A stretch of 64,000 nucleotides of DNA, taken from contig JAACVZ010000001.1 in assembly GCA_009992235.1 (NCBI GenBank), positions 253,395 through 317,394 of the forward strand, given 5' to 3'. The stretch comes from Candidatus Saccharimonadota bacterium (lineage in GTDB: Bacteria > Patescibacteriota > Saccharimonadia > Saccharimonadales > Saccharimonadaceae). Shown piece after piece: positions 25,980-34,716 of this stretch. The notes beneath the pieces are model-generated. The model was not told the origin of the DNA and did not search any database. It worked only from the letters and a program-made list of their open reading frames with translations. Position 1 is the first letter of the stretch. Every line of letters begins with the position of its first letter. The translations under genes and the position numbers were made by a program.

Positions 25980-27620
25980 CTATATAACGCGGTTTATCTC
26001 TTCAAGAGTCGTATCGCCACGAAGCACCGCCAATAAGCCCCGCTCCATAAGGGTCACCATACCACCGGCTCGCGCCGCCTTCTCGATAGATCCGGCATCA
26101 ACTTCGGCAATGTCACCTCGAAGGAATTTCTGCACTTCTTCACCAACAACCATCTGCTCCATAATGACAACTCTACCACTATAACCAAAGGGTGATGCCT
26201 CTGATTTTACAGGCTTATACAGCTTAATGTTCTCAAGGTCAGGCTTTTTAACATGTTCAGGAAGATTAGCCAGTTGATCACGAATCCATTGCTTGGTTGC
26301 ATCATCAGGTTCGTATGCTTCTTTCGTCGTATCGTCTAACCGTCGAACTAAACGTTGAGCAACGAGTAGACGAATCGCGGTACTGAAAATTGGGTTTACG
26401 CCAATAAGATCAATCATCCGGCTAAAGGCCGCGGCTGTATTGTTGGCATGGAAAGTCGATAGAACAAGGTGTCCAGTGATAGATGCTTGAATTGCTGTGC
26501 GCGCGGTATCGGCGTCGCGAATCTCACCGACCATGACGATATCGGGGTCAAGACGTAGCACCGAGCGTAAATAGTCTGCGAAACTCTGCCCACCTGTTGT
26601 GTCGACAGGAATCTGCGAAACACCGGTTACGCCAAACTCAACAGGGTCTTCAAGAGCGATAATTTTTCTGTCTGGGCTATTTAACTGGTTAATCATACTG
26701 TAAAGTGTCGTCGACTTACCGCTTCCTGTTGGTCCAACCATCAGCACCATACCTCGAGGGTGACTAACGATTTCATCAATCGCTGCCCTCTCATCGGTGT
26801 CAATGCCAAGTCTATCGAGATTTAGCATCGACTCGTCATAATTGAATAAGCGAATAACCGCGTCTTGGCCATACATTGTCGGAACGAGCTCAATACGCAT
26901 GTTAAGAAGATGCGTTGCGCCTTCGCGAGTAATTTCCTTCTGCATATGTCCCGATTGCGGTTCTGTTGAGGCCGTTGACACATTCGCCCTTGAAGCGAGC
27001 GCTCCAAGAATAACCCGATATCTGTCCGATTCAAGCGTCGCCACCGGGTGAAGCGCGCCATCTATGCGCATGCGAATGCGAATGTGCTCTCGTTGATTCT
27101 CGATGTGGATGTCGCTTGCCCCAAGCCTATCTGCCTGGTCAAGTAGGTAGTCAAACACTTCGTCGCTTCCGACAGAATTAAGCGTTTTGCTTACCTGTTC
27201 GATAGTTTCGCTGTCTCCATCGTTGGCAATAGTAATATCGTCATAGGTTACCTGCACCGGCGGGTCGTAGCGGAGCATTAGAGCGCGGTAGCCAGACTGA
27301 CTAATCAAGAAAAATTGCACATTCTGCGCAAGCGCAGTGTACTTTTCGCGGAGCTCTTTCATAGCCGATTGTGGAGATTGTGTCGTAATACCAAATTGCC
27401 ACGCAGCAGAATCGCCACCGGCAACAAGCGGAAGAATGCGATTTCGGTGCATAATATCGACATCCAGCACATCCTTGATTAACGGAAGTGTTGACTCGAT
27501 TTGACGGGTATCAAGATAAGGAATACCAAGTATCGCCGCCCGTTGCTGGGTAGTCTCTTCGTCCTTATCTCTGGCTCGCGTCTGGTTTCGATCTTCGTCC
27601 ACTAGCTCTAATAATAGCAA
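25980..27620 (-). CDS. pilB: Type IV pilus assembly/secretion ATPase (PilB/GspE family)
   Basis: This motor ATPase drives pilus extension or type II-like secretion. Of up to 546 residues, the N-terminal ~160 are a degenerate MshEN-like domain (ILGIPYLDTRQIESTLPLIKDV). The C-terminal ATPase has Walker A VGPTGSGKSTTLYS, Asp box IIALEDPVEFGV, Walker B DPDIVMVGEIRDADTA and His box GHLVLSTFHANNT. The four-cysteine metal motif of many PilB proteins is absent. The 5' end is uncertain: TTG at 27620 or GTG at 27602, both between the -10 box and the conserved region. No other pilus genes are in the window. Confidence 0.93.
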   Translation of the reverse strand: MLLLELVDEDRNQTRARDKDEETTQQRAAILGIPYLDTRQIESTLPLIKDVLDVDIMHRNRILPLVAGGDSAAWQFGITTQSPQSAMKELREKYTALAQNVQFFLISQSGYRALMLRYDPPVQVTYDDITIANDGDSETIEQVSKTLNSVGSDEVFDYLLDQADRLGASDIHIENQREHIRIRMRIDGALHPVATLESDRYRVILGALASRANVSTASTEPQSGHMQKEITREGATHLLNMRIELVPTMYGQDAVIRLFNYDESMLNLDRLGIDTDERAAIDEIVSHPRGMVLMVGPTGSGKSTTLYSMINQLNSPDRKIIALEDPVEFGVTGVSQIPVDTTGGQSFADYLRSVLRLDPDIVMVGEIRDADTARTAIQASITGHLVLSTFHANNTAAAFSRMIDLIGVNPIFSTAIRLLVAQRLVRRLDDTTKEAYEPDDATKQWIRDQLANLPEHVKKPDLENIKLYKPVKSEASPFGYSGRVVIMEQMVVGEEVQKFLRGDIAEVDAGSIEKAARAGGMVTLMERGLLAVLRGDTTLEEINRVI

Positions 27621-27633
27621 GAAACGTAAGCAT

Positions 27634-27649
27634 TTTATAGTGGTATAAT
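27634..27649. promoter_or_regulatory. Back-to-back -10 boxes for pilB (-) and the SpoU gene (+)
   Basis: The plus strand carries TGG-TATAAT (hexamer 27644-27649), 8 bases before the ATG at 27658. The minus strand carries TATAAA (27634-27639), upstream of pilB. The two hexamers are 4 bases apart, so two polymerases could not bind together and the genes should compete for initiation. Both leaders would be very short. Confidence 0.6.
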
Positions 27650-27657
27650 ACCCCTAC

Positions 27658-28149
27658 ATGCCAGATATCATACTTATTGCCCACAATATCCGTTCGACGC
27701 ATAACGTCGGTGCGCTATTTCGGAGCGCCGAATGTTTTGGTGTAGGAAAAATTATTCTAAGCGGCTACACGCCATATCCGACCTACGACGGCGACCCTAG
27801 AATCCCACACATTGCACGGAAGTTGACTGATCAAATACATAAAACGGCGCTCGGCACGGAAACGATGGTTCCTTTTGTTTACACGCAAACGCCACCGCTC
27901 GATGCATTGCGCGAAGAAGGCTATCAAATCGTTGCTCTTGAACAATCCGAGCAAAGTATACCACTCACAAAATACTCTCTTCGACAACCCGTAGCTCTGA
28001 TCATAGGCGAAGAAGTAAACGGCATAGAGCCACAGCTACTGGCCGAATGCGATGACGTTATTGAAATTTCACAATACGGTAGGAAAGAATCACTAAACGT
28101 AAGCGTTGCGGCCGGTATTGCCCTGTACGCCCTGCGCTCGTCTACTTAA
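27658..28149 (+). CDS. TrmH/SpoU-family RNA 2'-O-methyltransferase
   Basis: This 163-residue SPOUT enzyme methylates ribose 2'-OH in tRNA or rRNA using S-adenosylmethionine. Its three family motifs are visible: HNVGALFRSAECFGV (motif 1), ALIIGEEVNGI (motif 2) and ISQYGRKESLNVSVAAGIALY (motif 3, knot). There is no extra substrate-binding domain, as in minimal family members, so the target nucleotide is not predictable. The start follows a TGGTATAAT box by 8 bases with no ribosome site, suggesting a leaderless message. Its end overlaps the convergent dnaE by 8 bases. Confidence 0.88.
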   Translation: MPDIILIAHNIRSTHNVGALFRSAECFGVGKIILSGYTPYPTYDGDPRIPHIARKLTDQIHKTALGTETMVPFVYTQTPPLDALREEGYQIVALEQSEQSIPLTKYSLRQPVALIIGEEVNGIEPQLLAECDDVIEISQYGRKESLNVSVAAGIALYALRSST

Positions 28150-31100
28150 AGACGACCGCGTCCTCACCGAGTAGTTTAACCAGTGACCCAACGAGTGCAT
28201 CATTCTCATCAACTCGAAACGGCATTTTAATTGCCGACTGTTTGTTCTCACCGAGCACCAACACAACATCGCTTTGACCTATATGGTTGCCACAGGTTTC
28301 TCTTAGTGATACAAGCGAGCCTTGATCGTCAGGATTTTTCACATGTACGTACAGCGTCTTTAGTGGTTTCTGCTCAACTACTACTGGTGCTGGGCTCACA
28401 GTGGCGGGCTGCGCTTTTTGCGGACGCGGCGCTCGCCTACCCCTAACCTTACCAGTGGGTTTCTTCATCTTCGCGCCGTTCGACTCGTACGAATTTAACT
28501 CGTCGTCGCTAATAATCTCGAAGGCATCGGCAATAAGTTTGACGTCTCCGGTGATATTTCCATCGCGATCTCTAGCTGACACCTTACCCGTTGCCCGCAC
28601 AACACTGTCCTGCACCAATTGTGTCGATAGCTGTTCGTAAAGGTTTGGAAACACAATAATTTCAGTCTCGTGTGTTTTATCTTCAATTTTTACAAAGGCC
28701 ATTTTCGTGCCACTTTTTGTCACAATAGAACGAACCGCCGAAATGATACCGCCAATCGTCACCGACTGCCCATCGGCATCGGCAGTAATTTCAGATAGAG
28801 CAAGTGTCTGCTCTTCAAAGTACGCATCATAGTTATCGAGCGGATGCGCACTGATATACAGCCCTAGCAGCTCTCGCTCCCAAGCTAAGCGCTCCTTTTC
28901 GGTGTGCTTGACCGGTGCATCCATCATGGCGACCGTTGGCTGTATCGACGTATCGTCTGACATGCCACCAAATATGTCTATTTGTCCACTCAACGCTTCT
29001 TTTTGTAGCTTTGATGCAAAAGCCTGCAGTGTTTCTAGGTTAAACAGTAGGTCAGATCTATCACCAAGAGCGTCAAAAGCACCCGTTTTTATAAGTGAGT
29101 CCCAGGCCTTTTTGTTAACCCGTCGACTAGACACTCGTTTCGCAAAGTCCTCGACACTAGCGAATGGACCATCTTCACGGGCTCGCAAAATCTCTTCAAC
29201 GACCGAGGTGCCTACGCCCTTCACTGCTGCCATACCGAAACGAATCTGTTTCCTATCGGGAACAACCGCGAACTCAACGTAGCTTTCGTTGACATCTGGC
29301 GATAGTACTTTTATGCCCATATGCTTACATTCGTTAATCTCAATAGCTAGTCGATCGATGTCGCTAGCGTCACTGGTCATGAGTGCCGCCATGAACGCCT
29401 CTGGATAATGCGCCTTAAGGTACGCTGTCCAGTAAGATATAAGTCCATAGCACGCTGCGTGCGACTTGTTAAAACAATAGGCCGCGAAGTCTTCAAGTTG
29501 CTTCCAGAAAATCTCCATTTCTTTTCTATCTGCCCCAGAAGTCTCAATCGCACCTTCAATAAACCTCGTTTTCATCTTAGCCATGACATCAACCAACTTT
29601 TTACCAATAGCCTTACGAAGCGTGTCGGCCTCCCCGCCAGTAAAGCCAGCGAGGTCTTTTGAAATCTGCATAACCTGCTCTTGATAAACAAGAATACCAT
29701 ACGTATTTTCGAGAGCGTCCTTCATTTTAGGGTGGGCGTAGGTAATTTCACGCTCACCGTGTTTTCGCTTAATAAACTCATCTATAAACTGCATTGGCCC
29801 AGGACGATACAAAGCAACCATAGCGACGATATCTTCAAATACCGTCGGCTTCAATTCTTTAAGATACCGCTTCATTCCTGCCGATTCAAGCTGGAATACA
29901 CCGGTCGTGTCACCACGCTGGAAAAGCTCGTACGTCTCCGTATCGTCCAAAGGAATCTTCGCAAGGTCAATATCGTTTCCATGAACTTTTTTGATGATAC
30001 GCAGCGCATTGTTAACGATGGTTAGGTTAGACAGTCCCAAAAAGTCCATCTTAAGCAGACCAATCTCTTCAACCGGACCCATTGGATACTGCGTTGCGAC
30101 TACTCCCTTTTGCGACATTTCAACCGGGGTATATTTAACAATATCGTCCGGAGCAATCACCACCCCAGCGGCGTGCACACCATGGCTTCGAATTGTACCC
30201 TCGAGTTGTATTGCGAGGTCAAAAACCTTCTTCGCAATTGGGTTTGTCTCATACTCTCGTCGAAGCTCGGTGTCATCAACAATACTCTTCTCGAGTGGAA
30301 TATGTCGGCCCTGAACCGGCGGAGGTACGAGCTTAGCCAAACGATCGCTCTCGGAATACGGCACCTGCAAAACACGCGAAACGTCGCGCACCGCCGCTCG
30401 TGCGGCCATTTTTCCAAACGTCACAATGTTTGCAACCCTATCAGCCCCATATTTCTCTGTACAATAAGCAATAACCTCATCCCGACGAGTGTCCTGAATA
30501 TCGATGTCGACATCGGGCATGCTAATACGGTCAGGGTTTAAGAAACGCTCGAAGAGAAGGTCGTACTTCAGCGGGTCGAGTTCAGTGATGCGCACCGCGT
30601 ACGAGATAATTGACCCAGCCGCCGAGCCACGTCCTGGACCAAAAATTATTCCACGCTCTTTACCCCAGTTAATAAAATCCTGAACGATGAGGAAGTAACC
30701 GTTGAACCCCATGCTATCGATAACACCAAGTTCGTAGTCGGCCCGTTGCAAGACATGCTCTGGGAGTTTCGCTCGCGCTTCATCAATAGATAACTTACCG
30801 GCGTCCTCGAGGCTCATGTCACCGTATCGCTGCAAAAGACCCTGGAAGACCAGAACATCGAGGTAAGTCTTTTCATTGTGACCTTCGGGCGTCGGGAATG
30901 TTGGAATAAGAATGTTACCAAGATCAAGCTCGACGTTACAACGGTCGGCGATTATGCGAGTGTTCTTCACTGCTTCCGGGCATGTCTTTCCCCAACGAGA
31001 AATTATCTCGCGTGGGTCCGTAACGTGTAGCTCAAACTCCTTAAGCGACATACGTTTTTCATCCGACAAGAATGCGCCGGTTCCAACGCACAGCAACACC

Positions 31101-31822
31101 TCGTGCGCAGCTTGGTCGTCGTGAGATAGATAGTGCCCGTCACTGGTTACAACAAGCGGAATAGACAACTCTTTCGAGAGCTTCATGAGACCATCGTTAA
31201 TTTTAATCTGCACATCCCATGGCGACGGAGCGTCTGGATGACCATGGTCTTGCAGCTCAAGATAATATCTATCGCCGAAAATTGACTTATACCACTCGGC
31301 GACCGCTCGCGCTTCGTTGTAGTTATCGGCGCGCAAGCTCTCGCTTATTTCACCACTTGCACAGCCAGACATAATAATAAGTCCTTCGCTATATTCCTCA
31401 AGCAACTCTCGGTCAACGCGCGGCTTATAGTACATACCCTCCAGGTTGGCCCTGGAACTCAAGCGCATAAGGTTTTGGTATCCCTGATTATTCATAGCCA
31501 AGATGGTTAAGTGGTACCGTGCTCTGTCTTTTTGTGGATCACGATCAAATCGCGAGCGCGACGCAACATAAGCCTCCATACCCAAAACGGGCTTTATGCC
31601 ACCAGCTTTGGCTGCCTTATAAAACTCAATGATACCTGACATTGTTCCATGGTCGGCTATACCGACCGCTTCCATGCCGTAATCGCGAACACGGTCAATA
31701 AGTGCCGGTATCTTGGTTAAGCCATCAAGAAGGCTGTGATGAGTATGGTTATGCAGGTGAACATAGTCAGACGCATCAATGCCTGAATCTACTACCTGTT
31801 TTGTGTCTTTAGTAACCCCCAT
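28142..31822 (-). CDS. dnaE: DNA polymerase III alpha subunit
   Basis: This is the replicative polymerase catalytic subunit, 1226 residues. The N-terminal PHP domain begins YVHLHNHTHHSLLDG and keeps ADHGTMSG, LGMEAY, SGCASGEIS and TSDGHYLSHDD, a full set of apparent metal ligands, so proofreading by PHP is possible. The polymerase core has the catalytic PDVDIDIQD and GPGRGSAAGS. A helix-hairpin-helix region (AVKGVGTSVVEEIL) and an OB fold (VTIGGIISAVRSI) follow, then a basic linker and a C-terminal tau/clamp region. The start at 31822 follows a TATACT box by 11 bases. Confidence 0.97.
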   Translation of the reverse strand: MGVTKDTKQVVDSGIDASDYVHLHNHTHHSLLDGLTKIPALIDRVRDYGMEAVGIADHGTMSGIIEFYKAAKAGGIKPVLGMEAYVASRSRFDRDPQKDRARYHLTILAMNNQGYQNLMRLSSRANLEGMYYKPRVDRELLEEYSEGLIIMSGCASGEISESLRADNYNEARAVAEWYKSIFGDRYYLELQDHGHPDAPSPWDVQIKINDGLMKLSKELSIPLVVTSDGHYLSHDDQAAHEVLLCVGTGAFLSDEKRMSLKEFELHVTDPREIISRWGKTCPEAVKNTRIIADRCNVELDLGNILIPTFPTPEGHNEKTYLDVLVFQGLLQRYGDMSLEDAGKLSIDEARAKLPEHVLQRADYELGVIDSMGFNGYFLIVQDFINWGKERGIIFGPGRGSAAGSIISYAVRITELDPLKYDLLFERFLNPDRISMPDVDIDIQDTRRDEVIAYCTEKYGADRVANIVTFGKMAARAAVRDVSRVLQVPYSESDRLAKLVPPPVQGRHIPLEKSIVDDTELRREYETNPIAKKVFDLAIQLEGTIRSHGVHAAGVVIAPDDIVKYTPVEMSQKGVVATQYPMGPVEEIGLLKMDFLGLSNLTIVNNALRIIKKVHGNDIDLAKIPLDDTETYELFQRGDTTGVFQLESAGMKRYLKELKPTVFEDIVAMVALYRPGPMQFIDEFIKRKHGEREITYAHPKMKDALENTYGILVYQEQVMQISKDLAGFTGGEADTLRKAIGKKLVDVMAKMKTRFIEGAIETSGADRKEMEIFWKQLEDFAAYCFNKSHAACYGLISYWTAYLKAHYPEAFMAALMTSDASDIDRLAIEINECKHMGIKVLSPDVNESYVEFAVVPDRKQIRFGMAAVKGVGTSVVEEILRAREDGPFASVEDFAKRVSSRRVNKKAWDSLIKTGAFDALGDRSDLLFNLETLQAFASKLQKEALSGQIDIFGGMSDDTSIQPTVAMMDAPVKHTEKERLAWERELLGLYISAHPLDNYDAYFEEQTLALSEITADADGQSVTIGGIISAVRSIVTKSGTKMAFVKIEDKTHETEIIVFPNLYEQLSTQLVQDSVVRATGKVSARDRDGNITGDVKLIADAFEIISDDELNSYESNGAKMKKPTGKVRGRRAPRPQKAQPATVSPAPVVVEQKPLKTLYVHVKNPDDQGSLVSLRETCGNHIGQSDVVLVLGENKQSAIKMPFRVDENDALVGSLVKLLGEDAVVFK

Positions 31823-31833
31823 GGTTACGTCCT

Positions 31834-31839
31834 AGTATA
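31834..31839 (-). promoter_or_regulatory. -10 box of dnaE
   Basis: TATACT on the minus strand ends 11 bases before the dnaE ATG. The AGGA that could serve as a ribosome site would lie upstream of the predicted transcription start, so the transcript would have a leader of only about 4 bases. Confidence 0.5.
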
Positions 31840-31874
31840 CCTTAAAAAGCTTTGCCAAAGTGTAGTAAAAGATG

Positions 31875-32153
31875 CTACTGGGTGTTTGATTGTCGCACAG
31901 AATCGACAACAAATTGTATAAACTCACCGAACCATCCGGGGACGTCGGTCAAGATACCAAGAACCGCCAACACGGAAGTCACTACCAATGTACCACCTAC
32001 AACGCTTCCAACACCGAAAAATATACCGCGCATGAAGTTGATCTGGTACACTTTCCGGCGATTAGAATAAAAATCGCTATACAGCTCTTCAAGAAGCCCG
32101 CGCCTAGCGCCAGCTTCTCTATCTGCTTCAATCTTTCGGGTTATTCTGCGCAC
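31875..32153 (-). CDS. Small membrane protein (DUF5665-like)
   Basis: This 92-residue protein has a charged N-terminal helix (RRITRKIEADREAG...) and an amphipathic INFMRGIFFGVGSVVGG segment. One transmembrane helix follows (about 52-72, GTLVVTSVLAVLGIL), then GWFGEFIQFVVDSV. The layout matches DUF5665 proteins of unknown function found in CPR and Firmicutes. The start is GTG with a weak AAGAG upstream. It is the last of three small envelope genes (32758 to 31875). Confidence 0.7.
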   Translation of the reverse strand: MRRITRKIEADREAGARRGLLEELYSDFYSNRRKVYQINFMRGIFFGVGSVVGGTLVVTSVLAVLGILTDVPGWFGEFIQFVVDSVRQSNTQ

Positions 32154-32174
32154 GTTATGAAAAACTCTTAATAA

Positions 32175-32501
32175 CTACTTAGTTAGTTTCTTTTTCAATG
32201 ACGATGACGGCTTCTTGTTGTAGCCTTTTTGAGCGCCTTCAACAGCTTGCTCAACACGCCCCTTGACTTCTTCGGCCTTTTTCTGAGCATCTTGGGCACG
32301 GGTTTCTACGTTCTTCTTCAGCTTTTCTGCCTCGGTCACGACTTCATCGCTTGCCTTTTTGGTTACATCTTTAATGTCTGTACGAATTTCTTTGCCACTT
32401 TTGGGAGCAGTTAGCATGCCGGCAACAAAGCCCGCGGCTGCGCCTAATGCAGTTCCAATTGTTGCTACAAGTGCGATCTTTCCAGATGATTTCCTAGCCA
32501 T
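32175..32501 (-). CDS. YtxH-like general-stress envelope protein
   Basis: This 108-residue protein has an N-terminal glycine-rich membrane helix (IALVATIGTALGAAAGFVAGMLTAPKSGKE), the hallmark of the YtxH family, including the LxAPxSGxExR-type end. A long Lys/Glu-rich helical tail (residues 35-95) follows. The family is associated with stress in Bacillus, but its biochemical role is unknown. Its ATG overlaps the stop of the preceding small membrane gene by one base (TAATG), so the two are translationally coupled. Confidence 0.8.
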   Translation of the reverse strand: MARKSSGKIALVATIGTALGAAAGFVAGMLTAPKSGKEIRTDIKDVTKKASDEVVTEAEKLKKNVETRAQDAQKKAEEVKGRVEQAVEGAQKGYNKKPSSSLKKKLTK

Positions 32502-32758
32502 TATTTTGACCCTTTCTTATTGGTATACTTCTTCATTATTCTTCCGATAACTTCACCAACAAATACCGGTGAAATAACTTTACTAATATTAGAAAACGTT
32601 GAACCAATGTCATCGACAGTCGACTGCGCAGACTTTGTCACACGGCGAATTTGTGCCGAGAGTTTAATAAGATAGATACCAAGAATTATAGAGATAATAA
32701 GAAATATTGCGAGAAATGATGAAACGATTATTACCAATATTTCAGCTGCCGTACTCAT
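32501..32758 (-). CDS. Small single-pass membrane protein upstream of YtxH
   Basis: This 85-residue protein has a long hydrophobic helix (about 6-33, ILVIIVSSFLAIFLIISIIL), then an amphipathic region with SAQSTVDDIGSTFSNIS and a basic end. Similar short proteins precede ytxH genes in several bacteria (the DUF948-like arrangement), but the match here is only by shape. AAGGAG lies 6 bases before the ATG, a strong ribosome site. It starts the three-gene small-envelope cluster. Confidence 0.7.
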   Translation of the reverse strand: MSTAAEILVIIVSSFLAIFLIISIILGIYLIKLSAQIRRVTKSAQSTVDDIGSTFSNISKVISPVFVGEVIGRIMKKYTNKKGSK

Positions 32759-32837
32759 ATGTTGCTCCTTGGGTCGTTAAGGTATATTACAGTTCTATTG
32801 TACTACCATTTATTGGCAAATAGCAAACGGCTTAACC

Positions 32838-34286
32838 TTACCGTGCGTCGAGCTCGGCTTTTATAAGCGCCTGCGCGATCGACGGATTGGCCTTTCCAGC
32901 AGAACGTTTCATGACCTGTCCAACCAAGTAGCCAATTGCCTTTTCCTGCCCGGCCTTTATGTCAGTTATTGACTGCGTCGAGGCAGGGTCGTCAACGACC
33001 GCGCGCACTATCTCTTTCAAGGCCGACTCATCGCTCATTTGCAATAAGTTCTTTTCTTCAGCAATCTGCCGAGGCGTTAACTCACTAGTAAGCAACGCGT
33101 GGAAGACATCCTTTGCGGCAGTGCTAGAAAGTTCTTGGTCTTCAACCATTTGCGCAAGTTCAATATAGCCCTCAGGCACAAAGTTGCTTGCAATAATCGC
33201 CTCTTCTTCTTGCGACTGAGAGACAGCGCTCGAAAACCAATGAGCTACACGGCGAGCAAGTGTATCACCAGCTACTTCTTGAATAGTCGCTATCAAAAGT
33301 GCATAGCTAGGGTTTGCGAGTAGAGACTGGACGACCGACGGATCAAGCGACAGCGACTGCCAAGCCTGACGATAACTTGCCGGCAGACGTGGAACAGATT
33401 CTTGAATTGCTCGTATTTCGTCTTCCCCTAGAACAATCGGTGGAATATCGGGGTCGGGCATATATCGATAGTCCTGGGCATCCTCTTTGCTTCGCTGACT
33501 TATGGTCGTACCGGTCGCCTCATCCCACCCGCGAGTCTCTTGGACTATTACTTCACCTTTTTCAAGTCGTTCAATCTGTCGAGCAAATTCGTACTCCGCC
33601 GCCCGCTCAACACTTCGGAATGAGTTAAGATTTTTGACTTCAGTTCGTGTTCCGAGCTCGGTAGCGCCCTTTTTAGCTACAGAAAGGTTTACGTCAAACC
33701 GCATATTACCGTGATACAGGTCACCGAATGTTACCCCGGCATATGCCATAAGCTTATGAAGTTCGGCCGCGTAAGCTTTTGCGACTTGCGGGGAATGCAT
33801 ATCTGGTTCAGAAACAATCTCAATGAGTGGCGTTCCGGCACGGTTTAGATCAACTAAACTATAGTTAGCGTAGTGCGTCAATTTTCCGGCATCCTCCTCA
33901 AGATGGGCATGATGAATTCTGACCGGAACCGTCGAGCCATCTTCAAACGGAACATCAACTGTACCGCCAAGAATAATTGGCTGATACATTTGCGTAATTT
34001 GATAGCCTTTTGGAAGATCTGGGTAAAAATAATGTTTTCGATCGAACCGGCTCACTCGCGCAATGTCTGCATTTAATGCTTTTCCGGCCTTCACTGCGAG
34101 TACGACTGCTTCACGATTCAACACAGGCAACATGCCAGGTAGCCCAAAGTCGATTGGGCTGGTTGCGCTGTTAGGGTCTTTATCCCTTGCGTCGTTATCG
34201 GAGCCACTAAATAATTTTGTTAGCGTCGCTAGCTGAACGTGGCATTCAATACCAATGGTCATTTCATAATCAGGATGGGTTGTCAT
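32838..34286 (-). CDS. gatB: Asp/Glu-tRNA amidotransferase subunit B
   Basis: GatB binds tRNA in the GatCAB complex, which converts Glu-tRNA(Gln) and/or Asp-tRNA(Asn) to the amide forms. The 482-residue protein begins MTTHPDYEMTIGIECHVQLAT. Further GatB motifs are DFGLPGMLPVLN, RFDRKHYFYPDLPKGYQITQ, EEDAGK and DLNRAGTPLIEIVSEPD. The C-terminal YqeY/tail domain ends in KRSAGKANPSIAQALI. The ATG at 34286 is one base past the stop of the HEPN-like gene, so the preceding gene is coupled to it. It is the last gene of gatC-gatA-x-gatB. Confidence 0.96.
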   Translation of the reverse strand: MTTHPDYEMTIGIECHVQLATLTKLFSGSDNDARDKDPNSATSPIDFGLPGMLPVLNREAVVLAVKAGKALNADIARVSRFDRKHYFYPDLPKGYQITQMYQPIILGGTVDVPFEDGSTVPVRIHHAHLEEDAGKLTHYANYSLVDLNRAGTPLIEIVSEPDMHSPQVAKAYAAELHKLMAYAGVTFGDLYHGNMRFDVNLSVAKKGATELGTRTEVKNLNSFRSVERAAEYEFARQIERLEKGEVIVQETRGWDEATGTTISQRSKEDAQDYRYMPDPDIPPIVLGEDEIRAIQESVPRLPASYRQAWQSLSLDPSVVQSLLANPSYALLIATIQEVAGDTLARRVAHWFSSAVSQSQEEEAIIASNFVPEGYIELAQMVEDQELSSTAAKDVFHALLTSELTPRQIAEEKNLLQMSDESALKEIVRAVVDDPASTQSITDIKAGQEKAIGYLVGQVMKRSAGKANPSIAQALIKAELDAR

Positions 34287-34287
34287 A

Positions 34288-34716
34288 TTATATCGCCCCC
34301 ACGTCTTTAAGTCCCTGTTTGAACGCAACAAGTGCATGTCTCGTTCTGTCATAGTCTAACTGAACAGCTTCGGGCTCATGGGCAATGCGATTTCGCAGTT
34401 TATGCGCCGCCCATACACCATTGCCGTTCGTCCACTTCCCTTGGTGCTGCTTCATACGCTCACCCATAGTCTTCCCGCTGACACCGCGCTCTTTCAGAGC
34501 CTTATCTAGTAGTGAATCGGCATGAAGAATACACAGCGAGTATGAACTTGCGTCGTCACGCGATAGTTTTCCTTCAATTTCCATCCATCGACAGCGATAT
34601 TTCTCAACGTCAAGCGAACGAGCGCCTCGTTTTGTCACAGAAACAACAATGAAAAGCGCGCCTCCAAAAATTAATATAGCTGAAAAAAATAGTATCATGA
34701 CAATCGGTTCGTCCAT
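34288..34716 (-). CDS. Membrane-anchored HEPN-like small protein inside the gatCAB operon
   Basis: I do not recognise a named family. The 142-residue protein has one N-terminal membrane helix (about 5-27), then a helical cytosolic domain. The conserved-looking core SLLDKALKERGVSGKTMGERM is followed by WAAHKLRNRIAHEPEAV. The last segment contains Arg108-Asn-x-x-x-His113, the R-x4-6-H pattern of HEPN RNases. It is locked in the operon: its ATG overlaps the gatA stop (TAATG), and gatB starts one base after its stop. A link to tRNA handling is suggested by position only. Confidence 0.7.
   Translation of the reverse strand: MDEPIVMILFFSAILIFGGALFIVVSVTKRGARSLDVEKYRCRWMEIEGKLSRDDASSYSLCILHADSLLDKALKERGVSGKTMGERMKQHQGKWTNGNGVWAAHKLRNRIAHEPEAVQLDYDRTRHALVAFKQGLKDVGAI

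Noticed and set aside
31838..31856. CTTTGGCAAAG with following TTTTT as a terminator after the DUF5665-like gene
   Set aside because: The stem is only 4-5 bp with almost no loop and overlaps the dnaE promoter; too weak to call.
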